Positions 27,663 to 37,629 of a stretch of 64,000 nt of DNA are shown here, piece after piece (positions within the stretch are counted from its first letter, which is position 1; each line of letters begins with the position of its first letter). The position numbers and the translations under genes are program-made. The notes beneath the pieces were generated by a model. It ran no database searches and was not told the origin of the DNA. It saw nothing but the letters and a program-made list of their open reading frames with translations. This DNA is from Sacculina carcini (lineage: Eukaryota > Arthropoda > Thecostraca > Sacculinidae), in contig OU696590.1 of the NCBI GenBank assembly GCA_916048095.2, positions 2,842,001 through 2,906,000 on the forward strand, read 5' to 3'.

Positions 27663-28847
27663 ATGGTGGAGGTCAACACATCAGTCGCGGTCTACGTAAC
27701 GGACTCCACCGACAGATTCTATTTGAGCCGTTCGGCGATGGTGCATCTCGGGATCATCGGGAAGGACTTTCCAAAAGTGGGGGCTGCTGGTCCTACATCT
27801 GCGGCTTCCTGCGCACTGTCTCTGAAACCTGCAACAGCGTCGTGCGGTTGCGAGACACGAACAGCTCCTCCCGGACGCCCAACCACACTTCCGTTTTCTC
27901 CGTCAATAGATGCAACGGAAGACATGAAGACTTGGCTGCTGAAACGCTACGCCGCATCCACTTTCAACACTTGTCCCCATCAGCCGCTGCCGGCCATGCA
28001 CGGACCGCCGATGGAGATCAGAGTGGCACCAAATGCGCAACCGTTCGTCACCAGGAGGCCTCCGAACGTACCGGTGCATTGGCAAGAGGAAGTGGCCAAA
28101 CAGCTCGAGAAGGACTCGGCACTGGGTGTAATTGAGCTAGTTCCACCAAACACTCCGCTCACATGGCTACATAACATGGTGATCACGCCCAAATCTAACG
28201 GCGCTCCCAGACGTACCATCGATTTGCAGCCGTTAAACCGTCACAGCGTCAGAGAGACACACCATACAATTCCTCCGGCCAAACAAGCGCGATCGATTCC
28301 ACCAGGCGTATTCAAAACAGTCACAGATGCGTGGAACGGTTTTCACTCTATAGAAATCCGACCAGAGGACCGCCACAAAACCACTTTTCTCACTGAGCAG
28401 GGTAGATTCAGGTACAAACGCGCACCGATGGGTTTCCTGGCGTCTCAAGACGCTTACACTGAGAGATACGACGCAATCATATCAGACGTTCCGCGTAAAA
28501 CCAAGTGTGTTGACGATGTCATCCTATGGGATGACGATCTGGAAACCCACTGGTGGCGAATAATCGACTACCTGGAACGTGTAGGACGAAGCGGTATAAT
28601 TCTGAACCCGGACAAATTCCAATTTTGTGGAAAGGAGGCCAAGTTTGCAGGGTGCCACATCACCTCCAACGCGGTAAAACCGTTACCAAAGTACCTCAAA
28701 GCTATTGCAAATTTCCCTCGCCCGTCAAACATCACAGATATTCGTGCTTGGTTTGGGCTAGTCCACCAAGTGGCATATTACGGAAAAATCACCAAATTAA
28801 TGGCCCCGTTCAAAGAACTGCTCAGCCCCAAGACAAAGTTCACGTAG
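27663..28847 (+). pseudogene. Gypsy-2 reverse transcriptase
   Basis: About 395 codons. Visible motifs are IELVPPNTPLTWLHNMVI, TIDLQPLNRHSV, WNGFHSIEIRPEDRHKT, APMGFLASQDAYTERYD and the active site CVDDVILWDDD (VDD). The connection region ends at a TAG (28845-28847) inside the usual LLSPKTKF-W-PE motif. Related to the Gypsy clade with KCxDDxLLWD-type RTs found widely in invertebrates. Confidence 0.82.
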
Positions 28848-29488
28848 GGACCAGAATTGGAGAGCGCATTTAAGTCTTCTAAATCAGCCATCATCGATGC
28901 CATATCAGAAGGTGTCGAAATATTCGACCCACATCGCCGGACTGGTCGCAGTCCGGCATAGGATATTGGCTGCGACAAAAGCACTGCCTTTGCGAGTCTG
29001 TCGTGCCGGGATGCTGTCCGAATGGATGGCGCATCACCTTAGCCGGATCCAGATTTTTACGTCCCGCCGAGTCCCGATACGCTCCGGTCGAAGGCGAAAT
29101 GCTAGCGGTCGCCTGGGCTCTCGAAGAGAGCCGCTATTTTACGCTGGGTTGCAACGATCTCGTGGTAGTAACGGACCACAAACCTCTGGTCAAGTTGCTG
29201 TCAGACCGAGCACTCGATGAAATCAGCAATCCTCGTCTCTTTCGCTTGAGGCAGCGCACTCTCATGTGGAGATTCCGCATCACCCATGTACCAGGAAAAG
29301 AGTGCCCGGCAGCAGACGCAGCGTCTCGTTATCCTTCGCGAGATGACCAACAAGACGACTCCGAAAAAATCACAAGCATTCAAGCCCTAGCAGCTCTCCG
29401 CACCGTGGCGTCAAACGAGGGTGACATCGAAACCGACGTAGTAGCGGCTGCAAAAATCACGGTGAATAAAATAGGTGCCGTCACGTGA
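28848..29488 (+). pseudogene. Gypsy-2 RNase H
   Basis: After one or more frameshifts near 28900-29000, the frame 29003-29488 gives ESRYAPVEGEMLAVAWALEES, VVVTDHKPLVKLLSD and FRITHVPGKECPAADAASR, the later parts of a Gypsy RNase H. The first Asp region is scrambled. Confidence 0.75.
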
Positions 29489-29509
29489 GAACGAACTAGA
29501 CAAAGCACA

Positions 29510-30690
29510 GTGGGTGACGTTAATTTGCGTAAACTGTCTGGTTTAATTCAAGCAGAATTTCCTTCTTCTCGTGACGGACTCGACGAAGATCTGCAGCACT
29601 ACTGGCAACATCGTAACGATCTGTCGATTCTCGACGACGTAATCATGCTCGGTGACAGAGTCCTTATACCTCCTGATCTACGCAAGGACGTCCTTCGAGT
29701 CTTGCATTCCGCCCATCAGGGGAGCGGTCGTATGTTTTCCCGGGCACAGCGCAGTGTTTTCTGGCCAGGGCTATCCAAGGACATAGAAACAGCTCGAAAC
29801 ATGTGTTTACAATGTTGGAAGATGTCACCATCACAGCCACGCGCCGCACCCATAATCCCGCTCACACTGAGAGCAATGGTGCAGTGCATGAAGAGAACGT
29901 TGCAGCAGGACTGCTACAATATCGCAACACTCCGGACCCCGAGACAGGCCTCTCTCCCGCTCAGATTGTGTTTGGCAGAGCAACACAGGGTCTCCTTCCC
30001 ATCGCACCGAGAACACAGGTTTTCACTGGCTCATCTGTGCACCCCGTATGGCGCGACAACTGGGAACGACAGGAAGATGCCCTTCGGGTGCGATTTGCGA
30101 AGCAAGTGGATAAGCTCTCCCCGCACACTCGTCGTTTCAGTGAGCTGCGTCCGGGGAGCCAAGTGCTGGTACAAAATCAAACAGGAAACCACAACAAACG
30201 ATGGGATAGGTCTGGTGTGGTGGTAGAAGCTCTACCGCATGACCAATATCTGGTGAAAATCGATGGCTCCGGTAGAGTCACTCTGAGGAATCGCCAATTT
30301 TTGCGACATATCAGAGAGTTGACGGAAGCTCGCCACACAGAGTTCGCTCCGATGCCTCACCGACGTCATTCGGTGGATACGACCCCGGCCAACATCCAGC
30401 TCGACCAGTCAGAGGCTTCGGCACACATCCCATCAGCAACCGCACCACGTGAACAATGTGACCCGCAAACTAGTCAAACTCCAACATCGTCTACGCCGGA
30501 AAACGAGACAATCAGTACGCCCAGTCCGCCTGATGCAAGGCCGGATGAGAACGCCGACACGTGTCCTCACCGGTCGAGACGACACGCCGACACGCCACGC
30601 CGATACGTGTCCTCACCGGTCGACACGACACGACCACGGCGACAAAGACACATACCAAAATACCTTAACGATTACGTGACAGATTTCTAA
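29510..30690 (+). pseudogene. Gypsy-2 integrase lacking its catalytic core
   Basis: 29510-29860 encodes the HHCC region (LHSAHQGSGRMFSRAQ...CLQC) and 29830-30690 encodes only the part after the active site (ESNGAVHEE, LLQYRNTPDPETGLSPAQ, VTLRNRQFLRHI) and a Pro/Thr/Arg-rich tail. Compared with the related Gypsy-4 integrase, about 100 codons holding both catalytic Asp positions are missing at about 29860, and the frame changes there. Confidence 0.8.
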
Positions 30691-30723
30691 GTTCACACAT
30701 GTGAACTGGGGGGGGGGGGGGGG
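30691..30723 (+). promoter_or_regulatory. Gypsy-2 polypurine tract and adjacent hairpin
   Basis: Sixteen consecutive G end one base before the 3' LTR; this is the expected plus-strand primer position. Just upstream, GTTCACA and TGTGAAC form a 7-base inverted repeat with a two-base spacer. Confidence 0.7.
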
Positions 30724-31057
30724 ATGTAGGGTAATCGTGTGTATACGAGGTTCTCGTTAGTCCCGTCACTATTGGCACTGACATCTCTATTGTTGTTGCT
30801 TATTCAATGCAGTGTTATCGTTTATTGACTGAAGGTATTTTCGATGTCTAATAATTAATATCCATGTAAACCAATTACGATTATTCATTTTCACTTTCGC
30901 GTGCAACCATATCGCCCTTCAGGAGATGTAGTCCCACTTTGTGTCAATTTAATGTGTCAATGTTATGTATTGGACGTGTTATCTATTGTGTTTCAGCTGT
31001 TAGCATTCTGTGGTATTTGGAATACAATCGTTGCAGAATGTCTTTTTGATCATGAGC

Positions 31058-32018
31058 TTGAGCGACGGACGATACCGGCCTGAAGAAGTTGCTCAAACGC
31101 TGCTTTGGCAGCGTCTTCCTTGTCGGGAGTGAGACGACGCGGACGGGCAAACACGGGTGCCACACTGCCCGTATCAATTGTGTGACGGACCGGCATCGCG
31201 ACCTCGCAGTTGACCGACCGCGGAGACAACAGTGATTGATGTTGGCTCAGCAACGCCTTCACCGACTGCGAGAGGTACCTGAGATCGTTCACGACCAGAC
31301 CAACGTGTTGTTTATCGCTGGCTGTAGTAGGTGTAGACAAGGAAGTCGTCGTGTCACGCACACAGCTATTGTGGCAGTCCACCATCAACCTGAAATGACT
31401 GAGAAAGTCATGTCCAAGCAAAGGATATACAGCGTCTGACACGATAAACGTCCACGTGAATTTGCGCCGCAGCTTCTGTAAGACAATGTCCAGCCGGGCC
31501 TCGCCATGCACCTGCATGGGCTGACCGTTGGCTGCTGAGACGCGAACTGGCGTAGGACTGAGGAACGCTTTACTCACAATGTTTGGTGGGATGATCGAAA
31601 CACCTGCACCAGTGTCGATGACGAAGTTTATCCAGCAGGTACCAACACGGGCTGCGACTGTTAGAAGCGGCAGGCCATATGGTGCAGCAACCATAGCCCG
31701 CCGCTCCAGTTTTCCGACGCGTGGCGTGTCGGGGAAGCTGTGCGGGTTCTGGAGCGGACGGCAGGCGATGGCGAAGAGCTTCTCGATGACGGGTGAATCT
31801 GAAGATGCGGCGATTTGTTGGGCCACTGACACCACGGCTTGCAGGTGCGTGCCGAGGCACCGTAGAAAATGTGTGCGCGACAAACCTTCGGCAGATTTGC
31901 GGCGCGAAACGGCTGTGCTCGGCTGCGAACTGGACTCGATGTGTACTGCTGATGCTGATGATAAGTCGGTGGGGTGGTTGGGGCCGGCTGGACTGCGTCC
32001 GCACGCACGGCTAGACAC
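31058..32018 (-). CDS. Gypsy-1 pol, first part: protease and RT start
   Basis: The frame contains FVIDTGAGVSIIPP, the retroviral-type aspartic protease active site, followed by LLGHDFLSHF, and then the opening of RT (DTGSVAPVFARPRRLTPDK, FEQLLQAGIVRRSSS), where Gypsy-2 interrupts it. It overlaps the end of gag and lies in the -1 frame relative to it, so pol is probably expressed by -1 ribosomal frameshifting. The overlap region is 31661-32018. Confidence 0.82.
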
Positions 32019-32548
32019 TGGGGTTGCACGAGCGGCATCAGTTCGTCCGCCAACTTCCCGAGCTGATCCAATGGCGTTTGCGTCTGCGCAGCGAGAACTG
32101 TACCCAGCTGTGCAGGAAGAGCCTGGGTGAACTTGTGACGCACAAGGTCGTCAGTCAAGCTCACCCGGCGTGCCGTGGCGAGAGGTTCCGCGAGGAAGAC
32201 TGATGGTCGGCCAGTCAGTGTTGTTTTAGAGATTATCTCCTCAAACAACTCAGCCTTGGAGCGTACGAAAGACTGAATAATCTCGCTCTTCAGGTCCGTG
32301 TAGGACGCTTTGGTGATGGTTTCGGGGTGCACTTTGCCGGCGACGTTTGCGGGTAGAGCGGACAGAACATGAAAAAATTTGGTAGACTCCACGGATATGC
32401 CAGCGAGGTGAAATTGGGCCTCCATTATGGAAAACCACCCTTCCACATGACCTTCCATGAAAGGGGGAGGCCTCACTGACACGGCATTCACTCGAGTTTC
32501 AGTTGAAATAGGTGGAATACTAGTGGAACAAGTATTTTCCGACGCCAT
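31661..32548 (-). CDS. Gypsy-1 Gag with a CHCC zinc-binding motif
   Basis: 295 residues from ATG 32548. The N-terminal half is a Gag capsid-like region (FMEGHVEGWFSIMEAQFHLA, VHPETITKASYTDLKSEII). Near the C-terminus is CRAHIFYGASARTCKPWC, a CX2HX9CX3C pattern. This differs from the usual CCHC knuckle; a CHCC arrangement is, as I recall, a hallmark of the CsRn1/Kabuki group. Gag would coat the element RNA and form particles. No stop interrupts the frame. The ORF extends upstream of this ATG, but 32548 follows the leader at a typical distance. Confidence 0.82.
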   Translation of the reverse strand: MASENTCSTSIPPISTETRVNAVSVRPPPFMEGHVEGWFSIMEAQFHLAGISVESTKFFHVLSALPANVAGKVHPETITKASYTDLKSEIIQSFVRSKAELFEEIISKTTLTGRPSVFLAEPLATARRVSLTDDLVRHKFTQALPAQLGTVLAAQTQTPLDQLGKLADELMPLVQPQCLAVRADAVQPAPTTPPTYHQHQQYTSSPVRSRAQPFRAANLPKVCRAHIFYGASARTCKPWCQWPNKSPHLQIHPSSRSSSPSPAVRSRTRTASPTRHASENWSGGLWLLHHMACRF

Positions 32549-32732
32549 GGGAAACAAATAACAGGAAATGTCACAAGTAGATAATGAAGGCAAACGGGAG
32601 AAATGAGCAATCAAGGAAACTAAGCCTAAAAAAATTATATATAAACGAGAATGATTATGAAACCGGTCTGAAATGAAATGACAAAATGACAAAAAAACAG
32701 AGGATTCACCTCAAAAACGACGCAGGCAGTTA

Positions 32733-32744
32733 TCGGGGTCACCA
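32733..32744 (-). promoter_or_regulatory. Gypsy-1 primer binding site
   Basis: On the minus strand TGGTGACCCCGA starts two bases after the 5' LTR, matching the first 12 positions of the tRNA-Trp-type site seen with the TRIM element. Confidence 0.7.
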
Positions 32745-32745
32745 A

Positions 32746-33161
32746 TGTGGTGTTACTCCGGGAGTGATAATGACCATGTTCACAAGCACTATATTTGAAC
32801 GAAGAACTCCACGTAAAGTAACACGCACAAGCAATTGATACACACGACCAGCCACACCAAGCACAATTGTCAATTTTACTCCTGTGTTCAATCAGCAATA
32901 CATCTGATACAGCCTCATGTAATATGATGTCAGGATCATCTGACGTTGCAAGCTGTCACCGGTTGCAAAGCGCCTATTCCTGGAATGTAAGCGTCAGGCT
33001 ACCAATGCAAACTATACATGCAGACGCGCACACACATACACACATACAGGCGCACCTGCACACATACACACATACGCAATAGCATAGATGCTGCTTCACA
33101 TACACATACGCACACACATACAAACATTCAAGCAAAGTGCAACTTGATATGATACACCACA
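32746..33161 (-). mobile_element. Gypsy-1 5' LTR
   Basis: 416 bases, TGTGGTG...CCACA on the minus strand, about 95 percent like 14827-15232. It contains a CA-rich stretch (33025-33120) and abuts Gypsy-3 RT sequence directly at 33162. Confidence 0.85.
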
Positions 33162-33379
33162 AGTCCATTGATGCAGCAGAGTGGATTAGTTCGCTTGTTG
33201 TAGCCAGACGTAAAGACGGACGCATCAGACTTTGGAACAATATACATGGAACAATATTTACATGGAACAATATTTACATGGAACTATATTTAGAAAATTG
33301 ATTTGCAGTCTGCCTAACATCAATTAATGCTGGAGCCAGCGGCCAGACGGCTCACTGCGTTCATAACACCAGACGGGCT

Positions 33380-34714
33380 GATGGGCATTATGTTGATGAT
33401 ATTGTCTGTTCTGGAAGAACGCAGGCTGAACACGATGGTCGTCTACAGAATGTCTCATCAGCGTTGCGGAAGGCGAATGTGACCATAAACGACAACAAGT
33501 CTAAATTTTCTGTCTCAGAGATAGAATATTGTGGATTTAGTGTGAGCGCCGATGGAATTGAACCTCTTCAGAGTCATATACGTGCAATCCAAGATGCACC
33601 CCAACCACAAAGTGTTGCGGACTTGCGAAGCTTTTTAGGTCTCTGTGGTTGGCTATCGCACTTTGTGCCGAATTATGCCACCATTACCGGGCCATTATTC
33701 GCCATGCTCAAGAAAAATGCAGCTTTCGTGTGGAACGAGTCCGCACGTGAGAGCTTCCAAGCCGTGAAGGCAGAAATATGCTCTAAGAGAGTATTACACC
33801 AGTTTGATCCGGAACGACAGACATTTGTCACATCTGACGCCAGTGACAAAGGCGTAGGTGCACTTCTCTCACAGAAAGACCATCGGGGTCGCGAATACGC
33901 CATATCTTTTTGGAATCAACGGTTCTCCGATGCAGAAAGAAAGTATTCGGTCACTGAAAAGGAGACGATAACAGCCGTGAGAGCGGTAGAACATTGGAGG
34001 CTATATCTATGGGGCCGTAACTTTACATTACGTACGGACCACGCTGCTCTGTAATCGGTTTTGTCTTCTAAGTCAAGTAGTCGTGCAGGAGCACGAGTGT
34101 CGCGCTGGCAATCACGACTGATGGTTTTCTCCTACACTGTGCAGCATGTGTCAGGTGCGAAACTCCCATGCGCAGACGCTCTTTCACGTCTTCCTGTCGA
34201 TGAGCCAACAGAGCACGAAGAAGCACAAGAGATTATCGCCACAGTCCAAGTTGGTGATACTGACGCAATCAAGTTAAGCGAAGTGAAGGCTGCCGTGCGA
34301 CAAGATGCGCAGTTGAATGCGTCGTACAAAGCTATAAAAGATGGATTTCCAAATCGAGCTCGAGACTGTAGCCCAGCCATAATACCGTTCTTTCACTTAC
34401 GACATGAGCTGAGCATTGAACACGATTTGATCCTTCGAGACTGCTACCAGGTGATAGTGCCGGAGAATTTCAGGGCACGGTACATTAAGGCGGCGCACGA
34501 AGGTCATGCATGCATGGTTAAAACTAAGCAAATACTGCGAAGCGTAGCATGGTTCCCTGGTATGGACCAAATGGTCGAGAAATTTGTTCGATGTTGCCAG
34601 ACGTGTAGAGTTGCCGAAAGGGTGTTGTGCGGTAAGGCCCGTGCAGCCCCTTGCAAGAAGTGTCATTACCCGACAAGCCATGGGAAAAGGTCGGCTTGGA
34701 TGTTGTTGGCCTAA
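33380..34714 (+). pseudogene. Gypsy-3 RT, RNase H and integrase zinc region
   Basis: HYVDDIVCSG (RT active site) lies near 33388, then the thumb (EYCGFSVSADGI, LRSFLGLCGWLSHFVPNY). RNase H has FVTSDASDKGVGALLS, YSVTEKETITAV and RTDHAAL. A TAA at 34052-34054 interrupts the frame, which then continues as VSRWQSRLMVFSYTVQHVSG...ADALSRLP. Next is the integrase HHCC region (AAHEGHACM...CCQTC), after which a frameshift near 34650 moves to the core frame. Confidence 0.82.
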
Positions 34715-34939
34715 TTATTACCGCACCTCAATCGAACCGCTACGCCATCACATTGGTGGACTACCGGTCAAAGTGGGCCGACGTAGCACTCGTTTCATCG
34801 GTGACGTCAACGACTGTCGTCCAGTTTTTGCGGAAAATCGGAGCTAGAGAAGGATTTCCCGAGCAAATGGTGACCGACAACGGTACTCCATTTGTCAGTA
34901 CCAAATTCGAGAAATATCTTAGTGGTCGAGCGATAGTCC

Positions 34940-36023
34940 TGTGGCGTTTGGCTCGCCACGGAGCAGCACAAGCACACAGGACGAGTGTTCTGGACCGACT
35001 GTTTATTGCTACACAGGACACATGTACAAGGTTGCACCGCACATGCAGATGCATAAGATTGTGTCATATTATGCCGCACACAAAACGCTGCAAGGGCAGA
35101 GGACACTGCGCGTGTGCTTCTGGCGGGTTCCCCGAAGTGGTGCGTGAAGCTGTTGCACGTGGCGCACCAAAGAGCTCCCCCACCAGAAGCGGAGCGGTGT
35201 TGTCGATGAGTCGGCGAATACACCGGTGTAAAAATCGGCGCGCTGTACTGCACTGCAGCACGAGGCCAAGTAGGTTTCACACAATCAAGTCGTCCTCGTG
35301 CTGCGCAGTCCGGTAGCGAAATAAAAACGTGGTTGCAGACTATCGATGACTGGGTGTTGCTTACGCCGGCGTAGAAAACCGGCGCGCCATACTGCACCGC
35401 AGCACGAGGCCAAGTTGATTTGATACAATTGAATCGTCCTCGTGCTGCGCAGTCCGGTGGCGAAACAAGAAGTGGTAGCAGGGACTGCAGCCAGCAAGGA
35501 GTCGAGCCAATCTTGATTGTGTTGACCCCTTGCAGCGCAGGCGGTTGCTTCTGATGTTTTAACGTCCAGCGGTATCGGAAGAACGATTGCGTACGCGCCG
35601 GACGGAGTCGGTCCTCGATGGTGTGATGCTGGTTAATCTTGCCAGCAGCTCGTGGTGCGTCGCCCTCATAGCGAGGCACAGACGGCTGCTGACAGAGAGG
35701 CGCGGAGCGAGTAGATGGCGCACGTATATAGCGCAGATGAGGCGCCACAGATATCAAACACAGCACCACACCATCACGTCGGGGTCACCAATGTTGCGGT
35801 TGGCTCGCCACGAAGCTACACTACCACACAGGACGAGTGTTCTGGACCGACTGTTTATTGCGACACAGGACACATGTACAAGGTTGCACCGCACATGCAG
35901 ATGCATAGGATTGTGTCATATTATGCCGCACACAAAACGCTGCAAGGGCAGAGGACACTGCGCGTGTGCTTCTGGCGGGTTCCCCGAAGTGGTGCGTGAA
36001 GCTGTTGCACGTGGCGCACCACA
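34940..36023 (-). mobile_element. 1.08-kb non-autonomous LTR element (TRIM)
   Basis: Two 232-base LTRs (34940-35171 and 35792-36023) flank 620 bases with no convincing ORF. Read on the minus strand, the LTR begins TGTGGTG, the tRNA-Trp-type primer site follows it (35776-35791), and a purine tract (reverse complement of CTCCCCCACCAGAAGC, 35174-35190) precedes the other LTR. A target duplication GTCC (AGTCC if one ambiguous A is counted) lies at 34936-34939 and 36024-36027. LTRs differ at about 5 percent. The primer site and purine tract match Gypsy-1, whose proteins may have mobilised it. Confidence 0.87.
35225..35500. repeat. Duplicated hairpin unit inside the TRIM
   Basis: Two tandem units about 144 bases apart each contain the inverted pair GCAGCACGAGG / CCTCGTGCTGC (35255-35265 with 35294-35304; 35399-35409 with 35438-35448). 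Stem bases are identical in both units while the loops differ. Confidence 0.85.
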
Positions 36024-36776
36024 GTCCACAATAAATCGGCTGCGTATTGGCCGAGAGGAAACTCGGTGGTGGAGATGTTTAATCGCACCTTTAAAGAGTT
36101 GGTGTTGGACTGGAACAAATCAAGCAGGTTTGACCGACACATGAGGGAAAGACTGGCGCTTTATCCGGCGGCACCCCACATCGCGACAGGAGCGTCCCCG
36201 TCGGAGATTCTCTATGGCAGGCTGATGAGGTTGAATTTGCCGGTCGTTGTCTAGAAACCGCCACGAGTATCACCAGAGCAGCGGAATTGCGTCCAGGCGA
36301 GGTGCAACAAGGCAGCGTACGACCTGAAGTTTGGCGTGAAGGAGTCAAAGATCAGAGAAGGCGACAAAGTCTACGTAGGAAAGACTGGTCACGTCGCTAA
36401 AGGTTACAGTCAATTTGCAGGACTATTGACAGTGATGCGCCGAGTCGGTAAATGGTCTTTTAAATTGTCCGACGGTAGCATCCGTAGCGCGGCTCATCTG
36501 GCACCAGTGGATGAAAGGGAGTCAGAGCCGCTGGACACACTTAGCTGGCCTGATACTACTCACACTGAAACACAGGACACCAGTAAGGATACCTGCAAGG
36601 CTCTCTGCGAAGCCGTCGCAAGTGACCATGAGGGCGGCGATTCGCAGCAGTCGACCGACGACGTGGGCAAGGCAGTCGTCCCGTGTGAACAAACGAAGGA
36701 CGGCTTGATCGAACTGTCACCATCCCGTCGAGGGCGTCGGCGTTGGCTACCGCGGAGGCTTGTTTAAGTGTGGGAG

Positions 36777-37488
36777 TGTGGCAGCAGTGAATATTGTATG
36801 TTTTGTTGTTGATACAGTGTAAGTATTTGATCATTAGCTGTTTCATTGGTTGTGTGATTTATGTGAGGAGTGAATGTTCGTGTGTTTGTGCTGGCGTGCG
36901 TGTTCTGTGCGTTCGTGCGCGTGCTTCGTGACGTCAGAGGCGTTCTTGTTTGCTATTGGCTGGTGTTGCGCATGCGCCGTGTGTGCGGGCAAGTAAAGGT
37001 CAGCGTCCTGGGGGAATCGGCGTCGGGAGGTGACAGGGAGTGGGTGTGCAGGATGTGACGTGTACTGGACAGGGATTTACGGGATATAGCGAACGTGTGC
37101 TAGTGGTAGTACATTGACTGTTGTGAATTGTGTTGCTGCAAGTTAATTTCCTTCTTCATCTTCATTATTGTGCAATATATACATTTCAGTGCTAATCAGT
37201 GTTGGAAGAGCAAACCATGGAAGGATCAAAAGCACAGGGAGGATGAAGTGTATGTATGTATTGATGTATGAACGATGTATCAGTTCACATCACCGCCAAC
37301 AGAGGGCGGTGAAAATGACCTAGTGGAATGGTCCGGTTAAGGTCAGACAAGGTGACTGACAGCGGTCAGTCAATGAGTTTGGTTGCGTAGGCATTGACGT
37401 GTGGTTGTTCTTGGCGTATTGGTTCCTGTGTGTATTTCAATTATTTCAATATACCTTCGGCGTTCTATCGTGTTCGACAACACTACAG
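36777..37488 (+). mobile_element. Possible 3' LTR of Gypsy-3
   Basis: Starts TGTGGCAGCAG just after a purine-rich run (AAGTGTGGGAG) that follows the end of pol, and may end ACACTACA near 37488. No second copy exists in the window, so this is inferred from position and TG...CA ends only. Confidence 0.35.
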
Positions 37489-37629
37489 CAGTTTTAGGTA
37501 GGTTAAGCAAAAGTGACCTTTAGATGAAAAAGTAACTTTTGGCAACCCTACTTATCACATTCAATAGTTCAATGTTATGTTTTTTTAATGTGTTCGAAAA
37601 TGCAATACAAATCATTAGGTTTTCATGAC

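Larger units (their letters stand above)
25932..31052 (+). mobile_element. Gypsy-2: Ty3/Gypsy element inserted in the Gypsy-1 RT
   Basis: LTRs are 25932-26259 and 30725-31052, 328 bases each, beginning TGTAGGG and ending GATCA, with five differences seen. A perfect 5-base target duplication TGAGC lies at 25927-25931 and 31053-31057. The run of 16 G at 30708-30723 is the polypurine tract. Internal genes are gag and pol in order but carry stops, frameshifts and a deletion of the integrase core, so this copy cannot move itself. The high LTR identity implies a recent insertion, probably made with proteins from an intact relative. Confidence 0.92.
13753..33161 (-). mobile_element. Gypsy-1: CsRn1-like Ty3/Gypsy element, multiply interrupted
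   Basis: Read on the minus strand: 5' LTR 33161-32746, primer binding site, gag, protease, RT, RNase H and integrase (down to 23359), a 3' region at 23358-22961 and 15317-15233, a polypurine tract next to 15232, and a 3' LTR in pieces (14827-15232 and 13753-13806). Insertions of Gypsy-2 (25932-31052), Gypsy-4 (15318-22960) and TRIM-related DNA (about 13807-14826) interrupt it. The two LTRs differ at roughly 20 of 400 positions. Outer flanks show no matching target duplication, so one end was probably rearranged. CsRn1 affiliation rests on the tRNA-Trp primer site and the CHCC Gag motif. Confidence 0.82.
34651..36767 (+). pseudogene. Gypsy-3 integrase core and tail, split by the TRIM
   Basis: The core's first part (KVGLDVVGLIITAP, MVTDNGTPFVSTKFE) supplies both Asp positions up to 34939. 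Coding resumes at 36028 with NSVVEMFNRTFKEL, supplying the Glu, and continues to 36250. After a stop and a frame change it resumes at 36336-36767 with a DNA-binding tail (EGDKVYVGKTGHVAKG, SFKLSDGSIRSAAHL). Removing the insert with one target copy leaves the reading frame intact across the junction. Confidence 0.82.
33162..36776 (+). mobile_element. Gypsy-3: decayed 5'-truncated Gypsy element
   Basis: Pol fragments in plus orientation: RT from its N-terminal region (33165-33235), a 16-base tandem repeat (33237-33295), a deletion of mid-RT, YVDD at about 33388, RNase H, integrase and C-terminal tail to 36767. It lacks its 5' LTR, gag and protease at the junction with Gypsy-1. The TRIM element 34940-36023 splits its integrase. 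Confidence 0.82.

Noticed and set aside
33162..33170. Target duplication for Gypsy-1
   Set aside because: Bases right of the 5' LTR (AGTCC) do not match those left of the 3' LTR (GCATG), so no duplication can be claimed.
36870..37058. Small Cys/Val/Arg-rich ORF
   Set aside because: Falls in the possible Gypsy-3 LTR and has GT-rich low-complexity composition.
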